Below are positions 17,325 to 25,929 of a DNA stretch of 50,330 nt, one piece after another; position 1 is the stretch's first letter, and every line of letters begins with the position of its first letter. The position numbers and the translations under genes were made by a program. Below the pieces are notes generated by a model. It ran no database searches. It had not been told where the DNA came from and worked only from the letters and a program-made list of their open reading frames with translations. Source of the DNA: Anaerolineales bacterium (GTDB taxonomy: Bacteria > Chloroflexota > Anaerolineae > Anaerolineales > Villigracilaceae); assembly GCA_021462845.1 (NCBI GenBank), contig JAJTXU010000005.1, forward strand, positions 1-50,330, given 5' to 3'.

Positions 17325-18242
17325 ATGCCACCCAAAATCAAAATCATCCTCAACCCCATGGCAGACATGGGCAACGCCTGGCGCGTCGCGCGCGACTTGC
17401 GATCCATCACCGAACAACACGGCAACGTCACGTGGAGCGGAACGGTGTACCCGGGTCACGCGATTGATTTAGCGCGCGAAGCGAGCGAGGAGGGATACGA
17501 TAGAGTCATCGCCATGGGCGGAGACGGCACAGTCCATGAAGTGGTCAATGGGATCATGCAAGCGCCTGAAAACAAACGCCCCGTCCTCGGCGTTGTGCCT
17601 GTCGGCTCAGGCAACGACTTCGCGCACGGCATCGGCGCGACAAAAAAATCAAATGAAGCGCTTGCACGCGCGCTAAAGGGTGAACCTTCCACAGTAGACC
17701 TCGCCTTGATGACAGACGGTAATGGACGAAAAGAATATTTCGACAACACACTCGGAGTCGGCTTCGGCGCAATGGTCACCATTCGTTCGCATCGTTTGCC
17801 CCTCTTGCGCGGCTTCCTTATGTACCTCGCCTCAGTCATTCAAACGATCGTGATCGATCACAACCCCATCGCAATGCAGATCGAAACCGACGCTGAAACA
17901 TGGGAACAGAAAGTCATTTACCTCGTGCTGTGCAACGGTCCGCGCGAGGGCGGCGGCTTCCTCATCGCGCCCGAAGCAAAAATTGACGACGGCATCCTTC
18001 ACTACGCGATGATCACCGACGTGAGCCGCGCCATGATGTTCCGCATCCTGCCCGAGGTGATGAAAGGCACGCACGGAAAATTCAAAGAAGTAAAAATGGG
18101 CACGTGCAAAAAATTCTCGCTCACCGCAGACCGCCCGCTGTACATCCACACCGACGGCGAAATCTTTTCAGGTCTCGGCACCGACGTTCGCAAAGTGAGT
18201 TTTGAAATTTTGCCCAACGCGCTGAAAGTAGTAAAAGGCTAA
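17325..18242 (+). CDS. Diacylglycerol/sphingosine kinase family lipid kinase (YegS-like)
   Basis: A 305-residue protein of the DAGK catalytic family, which phosphorylates diacylglycerol or related lipids with ATP. The nucleotide motif is GGDGTVHEVVNG (65-76), followed by PVGSGNDFA (92-100), then the beta-sandwich domain, with LCNGPREGGGFLIAPEAKIDDG and IHTDGE near the end, as in YegS/DgkB. Start is well supported by GGAGG at nine bases. Soluble, probably membrane-associated. Substrate cannot be told from sequence. Confidence 0.9.
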   Translation: MPPKIKIILNPMADMGNAWRVARDLRSITEQHGNVTWSGTVYPGHAIDLAREASEEGYDRVIAMGGDGTVHEVVNGIMQAPENKRPVLGVVPVGSGNDFAHGIGATKKSNEALARALKGEPSTVDLALMTDGNGRKEYFDNTLGVGFGAMVTIRSHRLPLLRGFLMYLASVIQTIVIDHNPIAMQIETDAETWEQKVIYLVLCNGPREGGGFLIAPEAKIDDGILHYAMITDVSRAMMFRILPEVMKGTHGKFKEVKMGTCKKFSLTADRPLYIHTDGEIFSGLGTDVRKVSFEILPNALKVVKG

Positions 18243-18245
18243 TTA

Positions 18246-18293
18246 CCAATTACGAATTACAATGTGTGCTAGTAATTGGTAATTCGTAATTGG
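18246..18293. repeat. CCAATTACGAATTAC palindrome
   Basis: Perfect 15-bp arms CCAATTACGAATTAC (18246-18260) and GTAATTCGTAATTGG (18279-18293) with an 18-base loop, filling the gap between the YegS-like stop and the next start. No U-tract. Confidence 0.85.
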
Positions 18294-18299
18294 CGACAT

Positions 18300-19916
18300 A
18301 TGCCTGATCTAATCCACTCCCTCCTCAACCAAGACATCGGACACCTCCGCATCATCGCGGAAGTATGGGGACTCGAATTGGACTCTACGGATTCAGATTC
18401 AGCGCGGGATGAACTATCCGCCTCTCTCCTCGACTTCAACCTGCTCGCAGACCATCTAGCCTCTCTCCCCCCCAAAGCGGACTCCGCCATCGCCGCCCTC
18501 ATCGCCTCCAACGGACGAATCGCGTGGGCGACATTCGCGCGTCAATTCGGCGACATCCGCGAAATGGGCGCAGGCAAACGCGACAGGGAACATCCGCATC
18601 GGAATCCAATTTCAACCTCGGAGATTCTTTTCTATCGCGGCATACTTGCGCGCGCGTTTTTTGACACCGACAAAGGTTCGCAGGAGTTTGCATACATTCC
18701 TGACGATCTATTATTGTTATTGAGTCGCATGGAGAGGAAAGAGGAAAGAGGAAAGAACTTAGCGAACTTCGCGGGCTTGGCGGTTAATAATTCTGCGCCG
18801 CTCGGTCGCCCCGCATCCCCCGCTGAAAAAGGGAAAGAGATTCTCGCAGACGATTCCATCCTCGACGATGCCACCACCCTGCTTGCCGCGTTGCGCATGG
18901 GTAGGTCAAATTGGCAATTTGACCAACAGCTTGTGGCATTGCTGATCTCTGCGAATCTCATCTCGAATAACACAATCCAAGCCGAGCCTGTAAAAACCTT
19001 CCTCGAATCCTCCCGCACGGACGCATTGAAGATGCTCCACGACTCATGGCTCGCAAGCGACACGTTCAACGAACTCAAACTCATGCCGAGTATCATCTGC
19101 GAAGGGGAATGGAAAAACTTACCGCGAGAGACTCGAAACGCGATACTCGGTTTTATCAACTCTGTCCTTGCGAACAAATGGTGGAGTGTGACCGATTTTA
19201 TCCGCGCCATCAAACAATCACATCCCGACTTCCAACGTCCCGCAGGCGATTACGACTCATGGATCATCAAACGCGCCTCCGATGGCGTATACCTGCGCGG
19301 ATTCGATTCATGGAATGAAGTAGACGGCGCGTTGATCCGATTCTTTATCAACACACTTCATTGGCTAGGGCGGTTGGATTTGAATTTTGTAGAAGGCGCA
19401 ACAGGACCGACTTCTTTCCGTCTTTCTTCTTTCCAAAATGAGAAAGAGGAAAGAGGAAAGATTGGAGTCGCGTCAAACGGAAAGATTTCCATACCACGCG
19501 ATGCTATGCGTGTGGTTCGTTATCAGATCGCGAGGTTTTGTGAATGGGATGAGTCAAAAGGCGATGGATATAAATATCGAGTCACAGCTCAGTCGTTGAA
19601 ACACGCCAAAGAGCAGGGATTGAAAGCCGAGCAACTCTTGTCTCTGCTGGTGAAGCACACCGACAACAAAGTCCCGCCGCCGCTGGTGAAAGCGCTCAAA
19701 CGGTGGGACGCTAATGGCACACAGGCTCGAATGGAAACTCAAACCATCCTACGGGTGAGTCAGCCCGAGGTGTTGGAAGAAGCGCGTAAGTCAAAAGCGG
19801 GAAAATTTTTCGGCGAGATATTAAGTCCGACGGCGGTTGTCGTCAAAAGCGGGGCAATCCAAAAAGTGATGGAAGCGATGATCGAGTTGGGATTGTTTGC
19901 GGACATTGAAGAATAG
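18300..19916 (+). CDS. Helicase-associated-domain protein (XPB N-terminal-like)
   Basis: A 538-residue soluble protein beginning MPDLIHSLLNQDIGHLRIIAE. The C-terminal part (about 420-535; ...SPTAVVVKSGAIQKVMEAMIELGL) looks like the conserved domain shared with the N-terminal part of XPB/Ssl2 helicases (Pfam 'Helicase conserved C-terminal domain'), yet no helicase motor is present. DNA transactions are therefore an inference. Several low-complexity inserts interrupt it: RKEERGKNLANFAGLAVNNS (about 147-166), the palindrome at 18904-18924, and NEKEERGK (about 380-387); the first and third share GAGGAAAGAGGAAAG text. I start at ATG 18300, beyond the palindrome, and not at 18276. Confidence 0.75.
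   Translation: MPDLIHSLLNQDIGHLRIIAEVWGLELDSTDSDSARDELSASLLDFNLLADHLASLPPKADSAIAALIASNGRIAWATFARQFGDIREMGAGKRDREHPHRNPISTSEILFYRGILARAFFDTDKGSQEFAYIPDDLLLLLSRMERKEERGKNLANFAGLAVNNSAPLGRPASPAEKGKEILADDSILDDATTLLAALRMGRSNWQFDQQLVALLISANLISNNTIQAEPVKTFLESSRTDALKMLHDSWLASDTFNELKLMPSIICEGEWKNLPRETRNAILGFINSVLANKWWSVTDFIRAIKQSHPDFQRPAGDYDSWIIKRASDGVYLRGFDSWNEVDGALIRFFINTLHWLGRLDLNFVEGATGPTSFRLSSFQNEKEERGKIGVASNGKISIPRDAMRVVRYQIARFCEWDESKGDGYKYRVTAQSLKHAKEQGLKAEQLLSLLVKHTDNKVPPPLVKALKRWDANGTQARMETQTILRVSQPEVLEEARKSKAGKFFGEILSPTAVVVKSGAIQKVMEAMIELGLFADIEE
18732..18815. repeat. Likely in-frame repeat insertion
   Basis: GAGAGGAAAGAGGAAAGAGG is followed by 'ttagcgaacttcgcgggcttggcggttaat', text of the type found in intergenic repeats. 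The purine-rich part recurs at about 19440-19461 in the same gene. The reading frame stays open through both. Confidence 0.55.
18904..18924. repeat. Palindrome with CAATTTGACC arm, copy in CDS
   Basis: Perfect 21-nt palindrome: arms GGTCAAATTG and CAATTTGACC around one G. It is read as RSNWQFDQ. A near-identical palindrome (GGACAAATTG / CAATTTGTCC) is inside fmt at 47904-47924. Confidence 0.8.
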
Positions 19917-19949
19917 ATCCTTGCGAAGGTTCAGAACCTTCGCAAGGAT
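19917..19949. repeat. CCTTGCGAAGG hairpin repeat, copy 3
   Basis: 15-bp stem ATCCTTGCGAAGGTT / AACCTTCGCAAGGAT with loop CAG. It begins on the base after the TAG stop of the preceding gene and ends 17 bases before kbl; it is followed by AAAAAC and not by a U-tract on the plus strand. Confidence 0.9.
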
Positions 19950-19966
19950 AAAAACAGGAGAACATC

Positions 19967-21148
19967 ATGTCAAAAATTGATTGGCTCGCGCAGGAAATTG
20001 ACGGATTGAAAGAGCAGGGTTTATACAACCGCATCCGCACGATCGGCTCGGCGCAGGGGGCGCGTCTTATCGTGGATGGACAAGATGTGTTGAATTTTTG
20101 CTCGAACAATTATTTGGGGCTGGCGAATCATCCGAAGTTGGTTGAAGCCGCCAAAGAGGCGACGAAAAAATTCGGCGTGGGTCCCGCCGCAGTACGCACC
20201 ATTGCTGGCACAACCGATCTGCATGTTGAGTTGGAAAAACGACTCGCAACATTCAAAGGCGCGGAGGATGTCATCACGTTTCAATCGGGCTTCACCGCGA
20301 ATCTCGGCGCGATCTCGGCATTGGTCGGCAAAGAAGATGTGATCTTCTCCGACCGTTTGAATCACGCTTCGATCATTGACGGATGCCGACTCTCGGGCGC
20401 GAAGATCGCGGCGTATGAACATAACGATGCGGGCGCGTTGGAGGATGCGATCAAAGAACACGCCACTTCTTTTCGCCGCGCGTTGATCATCACTGACGGC
20501 GTCTTCAGCATGGACGGTGACATTGCTCCCCTGCCCGATCTGGTTGAGGTTGCAAAGAAATACGATATTCTAATTATGGTGGACGACGCGCACGGCGAAG
20601 GCGTGCTCGGCAAAGGCGGGCGCGGCATCGTGGATCACTTCGGCTTGCACGGTCAAGTGGACATTGAAGTTGGCACGATGTCGAAAGCGTTCGGCGTCGT
20701 CGGCGGAATCGTCGCGGGCAACAAAGTCATCGTCGAATGGCTGAGACAGCGCGGACGACCGTTCCTGTTCTCGTCCGCAGTCACCGCGCCCGATGCGGCG
20801 GCATGTCTCGCGGCGGTTGACCTGCTCGAAGAATCAACCGAACTCGTGGATAAACTTTGGGACAATGCGAAATATTTCAAAACCGAAATGAAGAAACTGG
20901 GATTTGACACGGGCGTCAGCGAAACGCCGATCACGCCAGTGATACTCGGCGAGGCTCCGCTCGCGCAACAATTCAGCCGCGAACTGTTCGACGAAGGCGT
21001 GTTCGCCATGTCCATCGGATTCCCCACTGTGGCAAAAGGTAAAGCGCGCATCCGCGTGATGATCTCCGCGTCGCATGACCGTGATGATCTCGGTCAGGGC
21101 TTGGAGGCGTTTGCGAGGGTTGGGAAGAGGTTGGGGGTGATACAGTGA
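19967..21148 (+). CDS. kbl: Glycine C-acetyltransferase (2-amino-3-ketobutyrate CoA ligase)
   Basis: A 393-residue PLP enzyme of the alpha-oxoamine synthase family; KBL cleaves 2-amino-3-oxobutyrate with CoA to glycine and acetyl-CoA in threonine breakdown. Visible residues are His133 (NHAS), Asp206 and His209 (VDDAHGEG), and the Schiff-base Lys240 (GTMSKAFG). Length and N-terminus ([17 protein letters not shown]...[11 protein letters not shown]) match KBL better than BioF, HemA or serine palmitoyltransferase, but BioF-like activity cannot be excluded. No threonine dehydrogenase gene is in the window. AGGAG precedes the start. Confidence 0.9.
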   Translation: MSKIDWLAQEIDGLKEQGLYNRIRTIGSAQGARLIVDGQDVLNFCSNNYLGLANHPKLVEAAKEATKKFGVGPAAVRTIAGTTDLHVELEKRLATFKGAEDVITFQSGFTANLGAISALVGKEDVIFSDRLNHASIIDGCRLSGAKIAAYEHNDAGALEDAIKEHATSFRRALIITDGVFSMDGDIAPLPDLVEVAKKYDILIMVDDAHGEGVLGKGGRGIVDHFGLHGQVDIEVGTMSKAFGVVGGIVAGNKVIVEWLRQRGRPFLFSSAVTAPDAAACLAAVDLLEESTELVDKLWDNAKYFKTEMKKLGFDTGVSETPITPVILGEAPLAQQFSRELFDEGVFAMSIGFPTVAKGKARIRVMISASHDRDDLGQGLEAFARVGKRLGVIQ

Positions 21149-21170
21149 AAAGTGATCAGTAATCAGTAAT

Positions 21171-21203
21171 CAAGACCTCTGAGTCAAATGCTCAGAGGTC
21201 TTG
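21171..21203. terminator. Bidirectional terminator between kbl and the clostripain-like gene
   Basis: Perfect 13-bp stem CAAGACCTCTGAG / CTCAGAGGTCTTG with loop TCAAATG, between convergent genes. A short T-rich run (TTATAAG) follows on the plus strand. A small triple repeat AGTAATC lies just before it. Confidence 0.75.
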
Positions 21204-21236
21204 TTATAAGTATCTATCTGTTTCTGTGTTTACCGA

Positions 21237-22430
21237 TCACGGCACGTACGCATTCAAGAATTCATCCCAATTGGTTGTCAGGGCAAAATCGATCACGGAG
21301 CGATAATAGGCATAGTCGGAGTCTTTTTCGGAAGCGCTGGAAATATGATAGATCGTGATACCGTTGGCGCCGCCATATTCCTCGGCGCGCTTTTCATATA
21401 AAACCACCTGTCGGACAGCGTCCATTACCGCCAGACTCTTGGCTTTTATGTTCTGATCTGCCACAGTACGCTCCAATTCAAACGCCATATCGTACAGGTC
21501 TTTATCCATTGGGGCATCCCAAAAAGATTGTGTGGCTTCAAAAGCCCGTTCGTATTCAATACGGTTCGCGGGCAGTCCATTCATCAAGGCGATGGACCAG
21601 TTGTCCACAGCGGTAAGAAGCGTGTCGAGGCGCGAATCGGTGGCAAGGGCAGACCAGGTCTTATCATGTATCGCGCTGCGACTGGTGGCAATCGCCACTT
21701 CGTCTGCGGACATATCGGGGTTGGCGATCAATTCAGCAAGGAGGGCGTCATATTCGATCCCGTAATCTTCCACATATTCCTGCGAACTAGTCAGAGCCGT
21801 GCTGTACCCGTGCCAGACCTGCAACATCTCAAGAGACGCCATGTTACATCCGTCGTAACCGACTACGTCGATAAAGCCCAAAGAAGGGATGGCGTTTTTC
21901 AGTTCGTCATAATCGAGCGTGTCGACATCTGTTTCGTCAATCAATACCCAGCCGGGATGCCAACTCCAACCATGATCCCAAAAATATAACGCGTAGTGGT
22001 CGGCAGGATAGTTGGTCTTCGACCAGGCGACAAAATCGATCAACGTTTGCGCATTGCCCATATTTCTTTCGCCCCAATCTGCCACTGCGCTTGCTGAATC
22101 AGCGACCATACCTTGTGTGACGTAAAACAACTTCGTTGACTGCCAGTCGCCTTGACTCGTATCATAGCCGGGGGCGCGGTCTGCCAACACAAGCACATTC
22201 ACATTCTGGCTTGACCCTGTGATAGCAAGTTCCTGTTCAATATCCGGGATCACATATTCTTCCAATTCGTTATCCCCCACCATATACACCATCACCGTCC
22301 ATTTGTCTTGCGTCGTCAGCGCGGCAGGCGCGGCGCAGGATTGCCCGAAGACAAGCGTTACCCAAACGAACAGAAAGGGAATTCTTTTTAATAATTTCGA
22401 CGTTCTACGCATTTTTCTTTTGACATTCAT
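21237..22430 (-). CDS. Clostripain-family (C11) cysteine peptidase, exported
   Basis: A 397-residue protein. Basic N-terminus and hydrophobic segment end near FGQS-Cys32, a probable lipoprotein site. The C11 domain has WTVMVYMVGDNELE at its start, catalytic His153 in FWDHGWSW and Cys195 in GYDGCNMASLE. Clostripains cleave after Arg/Lys or act as caspase-like surface proteases. A TACACT box lies 12 nt upstream of ATG 22430, so the message would have a leader of only a few bases. ATG 22412 is an alternative start. Confidence 0.9.
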   Translation of the reverse strand: MNVKRKMRRTSKLLKRIPFLFVWVTLVFGQSCAAPAALTTQDKWTVMVYMVGDNELEEYVIPDIEQELAITGSSQNVNVLVLADRAPGYDTSQGDWQSTKLFYVTQGMVADSASAVADWGERNMGNAQTLIDFVAWSKTNYPADHYALYFWDHGWSWHPGWVLIDETDVDTLDYDELKNAIPSLGFIDVVGYDGCNMASLEMLQVWHGYSTALTSSQEYVEDYGIEYDALLAELIANPDMSADEVAIATSRSAIHDKTWSALATDSRLDTLLTAVDNWSIALMNGLPANRIEYERAFEATQSFWDAPMDKDLYDMAFELERTVADQNIKAKSLAVMDAVRQVVLYEKRAEEYGGANGITIYHISSASEKDSDYAYYRSVIDFALTTNWDEFLNAYVP

Positions 22431-22481
22431 TGGATTTGGCGCAGTGTAGCACAAGACAGACCCGCCAGTGGAACGGGAAAG

Positions 22482-23987
22482 TTACACTCCGGGTTGTCTT
22501 CTCCGTCTTTGTCTCCCCCTCATCATCATCGCTTCGATCCACGCGGCGAGCGGTTCGGGGGGCGGATAGGGCTGCGCGTCAAACGATTCTTTGCCGCACA
22601 ACGATAACACGCGGTTCGCGGCTTCGAGTCCCGTCACGCAGGCGCGTTCCAAAAAGAAGGATGGGTTTTGCAGCCAGACCCAATCGCCCGCGCAGAAAAA
22701 ATTTTCCCAGGGCGTTTCAACTCCGAGATGTGTGCCGCGCGCGCCCAACGCGGGCAACGTGTGAGTCGCGGCGTTGCGCTGTAAATGCGGTTTGATGAGG
22801 TGTCCCTTCAATTCAGGGAACGCGCGATAAAAATCGGTCAGCACATTCGTCAGCAGAACGGCGTCGGTTTGTTGCAACACAGATTCGGGACCGTACACGT
22901 GGACTTCGATGCACGCGCCGCCTGTTTCGTCACTCCACGCGCGATACTCGTCATAAATTTTATCGAGCCAGAAAAAATTGTGCATCACGAAATCGCCGCT
23001 GAAGATGCCCGCCTCGGGATGTTTGCGCGGTTGTTTGCTGAACCATAATCGAATCACTGCGTGACCGAGTCCATGCGGGAAGAAAAAACTGTCCGCTTGG
23101 AAACTGTTGAGGATGAGCGACTCAGCCGAAGGGGAGTCTGAAGCGAGGATGACGAAGCGGGATCGAATCGAAGCGGGGATTCCATCCGACTCGTAATGCA
23201 CAGTCCAATCATCATTTTTTTCAACACGCTTCACACGCGACTTGAACCTGATCTCGCCTCCGTGTTGCGTTATCTTCGCTGACAGTTTTTCGCACACGTC
23301 GCCGCCGCCGTTGGGAAGATATTCAAAGCGCCACGCGTCGCGCCGCATGACCGTGTAAAAACGGAGGAAGGCGAGGAAGCCCGCGAGCGGAACATCGTCG
23401 GGATTTGTGGACAAGCCGTTGCGCGTGAGACCGAAGAACAGCGCACGGAACGCGGGACCCCAACGCTTGAGCGACTTGCCGAATGTGAGACCTTCGAGCG
23501 GCTGGTCTTCGACAAACGGATCAATGCCGATGGACATGAGGAGCGTGCCCCACACGTGAAAGAGCGACGCCCAATCGCTGAGGCTGAGCATCCACATAAA
23601 TTTTGGATGGAACAACAGAGGCAAATAATGAAGCGGCGCAGGCAGGATGCTGTTGCGGATCATCGAGCCGATGTTCACGCGCCCGATGAAGTTGTGATGA
23701 CGATAGATCCATTGCTCATCGTTCGCAGGGACGAGTTGGTCAATGATCGCGTGCCGCCGCAACATCGTTTTGAGATTCAAATACGACGACCACACGCCAT
23801 GCACGCCGTGTTCGTTCGGGAATTTCCACCCGTTGAGGTTGATCTCTTCTTTGCCCGATAATCGTCCGCCCACGCGTTCGTCCGCTTCAAGGATGAGCGG
23901 CTTGAGTCCGCGTTCGGCGAGGTGAAGCGCGGCGGTAAGCCCCGCCACCCCCCCGCCGATGATGACGGCGTCGTAATGATTATCCAT
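22482..23987 (-). CDS. FAD-dependent amine oxidase / phytoene desaturase-like protein
   Basis: A 501-residue flavoprotein. N-terminal dinucleotide motif VIIGGGVAGLTAALHLAERG (8-27), then EADERVGGRLSG, the second FAD signature of this superfamily, and the C-terminal FAD contact ENFFCAGDWV...ACVTGLEAANRVL. Likely a carotenoid or amine redox enzyme; no other carotenoid gene is near, so the substrate is open. The C-terminus ends in an Arg-rich tail (RGRQRRRRQPGV). TATAAT lies 7 nt before ATG with no ribosome site: predicted leaderless. Divergent from the kinase gene. Confidence 0.87.
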   Translation of the reverse strand: MDNHYDAVIIGGGVAGLTAALHLAERGLKPLILEADERVGGRLSGKEEINLNGWKFPNEHGVHGVWSSYLNLKTMLRRHAIIDQLVPANDEQWIYRHHNFIGRVNIGSMIRNSILPAPLHYLPLLFHPKFMWMLSLSDWASLFHVWGTLLMSIGIDPFVEDQPLEGLTFGKSLKRWGPAFRALFFGLTRNGLSTNPDDVPLAGFLAFLRFYTVMRRDAWRFEYLPNGGGDVCEKLSAKITQHGGEIRFKSRVKRVEKNDDWTVHYESDGIPASIRSRFVILASDSPSAESLILNSFQADSFFFPHGLGHAVIRLWFSKQPRKHPEAGIFSGDFVMHNFFWLDKIYDEYRAWSDETGGACIEVHVYGPESVLQQTDAVLLTNVLTDFYRAFPELKGHLIKPHLQRNAATHTLPALGARGTHLGVETPWENFFCAGDWVWLQNPSFFLERACVTGLEAANRVLSLCGKESFDAQPYPPPEPLAAWIEAMMMRGRQRRRRQPGV

Positions 23988-23994
23988 TGCGGGG

Positions 23995-24000
23995 ATTATA
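23995..24000 (-). promoter_or_regulatory. -10 box giving a leaderless mRNA (FAD protein)
   Basis: TATAAT on the minus strand, spacer CCCCGCA of 7 nt to ATG 23987. Confidence 0.55.
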
Positions 24001-24140
24001 TGTCATAACCCGATACCATCTGGCAGTCAGTCAACCCCGCATCTAATCACGGAATGTCCGAAGCAACTATCCCGAACGAAATCATCGTTAATTGGAACAT
24101 TATTGCCATTTTTCGGATGAATATAGTCCGATTAGTGTTG

Positions 24141-24146
24141 TATAAT
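24141..24146 (+). promoter_or_regulatory. -10 box giving a leaderless mRNA (Ser/Thr kinase)
   Basis: TATAAT with a 7-nt spacer (CTTTTGT) to ATG 24154; no ribosome site. The 166-base gap to the divergent FAD gene holds no other gene. Confidence 0.6.
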
Positions 24147-24153
24147 CTTTTGT

Positions 24154-25917
24154 ATGCCAGATTGGATAGGCAAAACGATCGGTAAAGTACGAATAGATAA
24201 ATACCTCGCGCACGGGGGCATGGCTGAGGTTTATCTTGGCACGCATCTTACCCTTGACCGCCAAGTGGCTGTCAAAGTATTGCACAGTTACATTGAAAAG
24301 GACCCAGACCTGCTGGCGCGCTTTCAGCGGGAAGCCAGAGTTGTTGCGGGGTTAAGGCATCCCAATATCGTTCAAATCTACGATTTCGACGCGGTGGACG
24401 GGCATCCCTATATTGTCATGGAATATCTGAAAGGACCGACGCTCGCATCCTATCTGCGCGAATTGCATGGGCGTAACGAGAGGATTCAACCGCATCAAGT
24501 GGCGCGGCTACTCAAGGCTTTGACCGCATCGCTGGATTATGCGCACGGGCAAGGTGTGATCCATCGAGACATCAAACCGGGGAACATCCTCCTCCATAAA
24601 AAGATTGGGGATATCCCACTTGACAGACCACTTACGAACGACGTAGAAGCGATCCTCACCGACTTCGGCCTGGTTCGCATTGCCAATTCAGCGTCTCAGA
24701 CCGCCTCAGGCATGGTCAGCGGGACTCCCGCCTACATGTCACCGGAGCAGGCGCGGGGCGATCCGATAGACCACCGGACGGACATCTACTCGCTGGGCAT
24801 CGTATTGTATGAAATGCTGGCGGGGCGCGTCCCGTTCGAGGCAGACAGTTCATTAACCGTAATTTACAAGCAGATCAACGATCCGCCTCCGCCCATAGCA
24901 GGTATTTCTCCGGTCGTTCAAAAAGTGATTGACCAAGCGTTGACCAAGAGACCCGAAGACCGGTATCCGTCTGCGCGCAATATGGCAGTTGATTTTTACC
25001 TTTCCATTGGCATGAGCAGAGAGGCAGAGACGATCATTGGCACGCTTCCCGAAGAAGTGAAAAGCGCTAACAGCAAATTATACGAATCGCCGCCTCAGGT
25101 CGCCACACCGCAAACTTCAATGCCAGCCACACGGAAGAAAGTGCTGATCGGAGTAGGGCTTTTTTCTGTTGTAAGTTTGATCGCGTTGTTGATCGGCGCA
25201 TTCTTCATATTCTCCCGGCTAACGGGAGCCGTGTCGCCGGTGGATGGTGAAACCCCAGTGACCGTACCCGCATCTGATTCAGCCAGCCCACCCAGCGCAG
25301 ACGGGATGGTGGATATCCCATCTGGCACGTATGTGGTTGGCTCTCCAGCCGGGGATGAGTATCACAGCGCTCCCAAAGAAATTCTCTTGGGCGGGTTTTG
25401 GATTGATCAATATCAAACCACCTATAACCAGTACGCTCAATTTTTGACAGCGACAAACGGGCAATCACAGGAAATACTTGGCGCCGGGAATCAACCGGTC
25501 CGCGGCGTGACGTGGGATCAGGCAGTGGCATATTGCAGTTGGGCAAACAAGCGCTTGCCAACTGAGGCAGAATGGGAGGCGGCTGGGCGCGGGTCTGGCC
25601 CGAATCCACAACTGTATCCCTGGGGAGAAGACCCAACCGCGGGCGGTCAGGTGTTGAACCTTCCCACTGAGGATGCGTATGAAGTTGGGTCTATGCCATT
25701 CAATCAAAGTCCATTTGGGGTGTACGACATGGTGGGTAACGTCTGGGAATGGGTGGGAGAGCCGTATGCCGAAGCGCCCATCGGTTCGAAGATCCTACGA
25801 GGCGGACGCTTCGGGTTGCCGATCCTTGATCTGGCATATCGTTTATCGGTTTCGCCTGATGACGAGCGTTACATAAAGTTTGCCGGCTTTCGCTGCGCCG
25901 CCGATGCTGTTAAGTAA
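24154..25917 (+). CDS. Transmembrane Ser/Thr protein kinase with FGE-like sensor domain
   Basis: A 587-residue PknB-type kinase. Kinase domain (about 10-275): glycine loop AHGGMAEVYLG, Lys41 in VAVKV, HRDIKPGN (137-144), Asp170 of TDFG and SGTPAYMSPEQ, all active-type. A single membrane helix lies at 330-354. After a Ser/Pro linker, an outer SUMF1/FGE-like domain (about 384-585) has FWIDQYQTTYNQY, LPTEAEWEAAGRG, DMVGNVWEWVG and FRCA. Because kinase is inside and the FGE fold outside, it is likely a surface sensor. The next gene, an exported lipoprotein 12 bases downstream, may be its partner. Such kinase-FGE fusions are known in Chloroflexota and relatives. Confidence 0.93.
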   Translation: MPDWIGKTIGKVRIDKYLAHGGMAEVYLGTHLTLDRQVAVKVLHSYIEKDPDLLARFQREARVVAGLRHPNIVQIYDFDAVDGHPYIVMEYLKGPTLASYLRELHGRNERIQPHQVARLLKALTASLDYAHGQGVIHRDIKPGNILLHKKIGDIPLDRPLTNDVEAILTDFGLVRIANSASQTASGMVSGTPAYMSPEQARGDPIDHRTDIYSLGIVLYEMLAGRVPFEADSSLTVIYKQINDPPPPIAGISPVVQKVIDQALTKRPEDRYPSARNMAVDFYLSIGMSREAETIIGTLPEEVKSANSKLYESPPQVATPQTSMPATRKKVLIGVGLFSVVSLIALLIGAFFIFSRLTGAVSPVDGETPVTVPASDSASPPSADGMVDIPSGTYVVGSPAGDEYHSAPKEILLGGFWIDQYQTTYNQYAQFLTATNGQSQEILGAGNQPVRGVTWDQAVAYCSWANKRLPTEAEWEAAGRGSGPNPQLYPWGEDPTAGGQVLNLPTEDAYEVGSMPFNQSPFGVYDMVGNVWEWVGEPYAEAPIGSKILRGGRFGLPILDLAYRLSVSPDDERYIKFAGFRCAADAVK

Positions 25918-25929
25918 CGGAGTACTACC

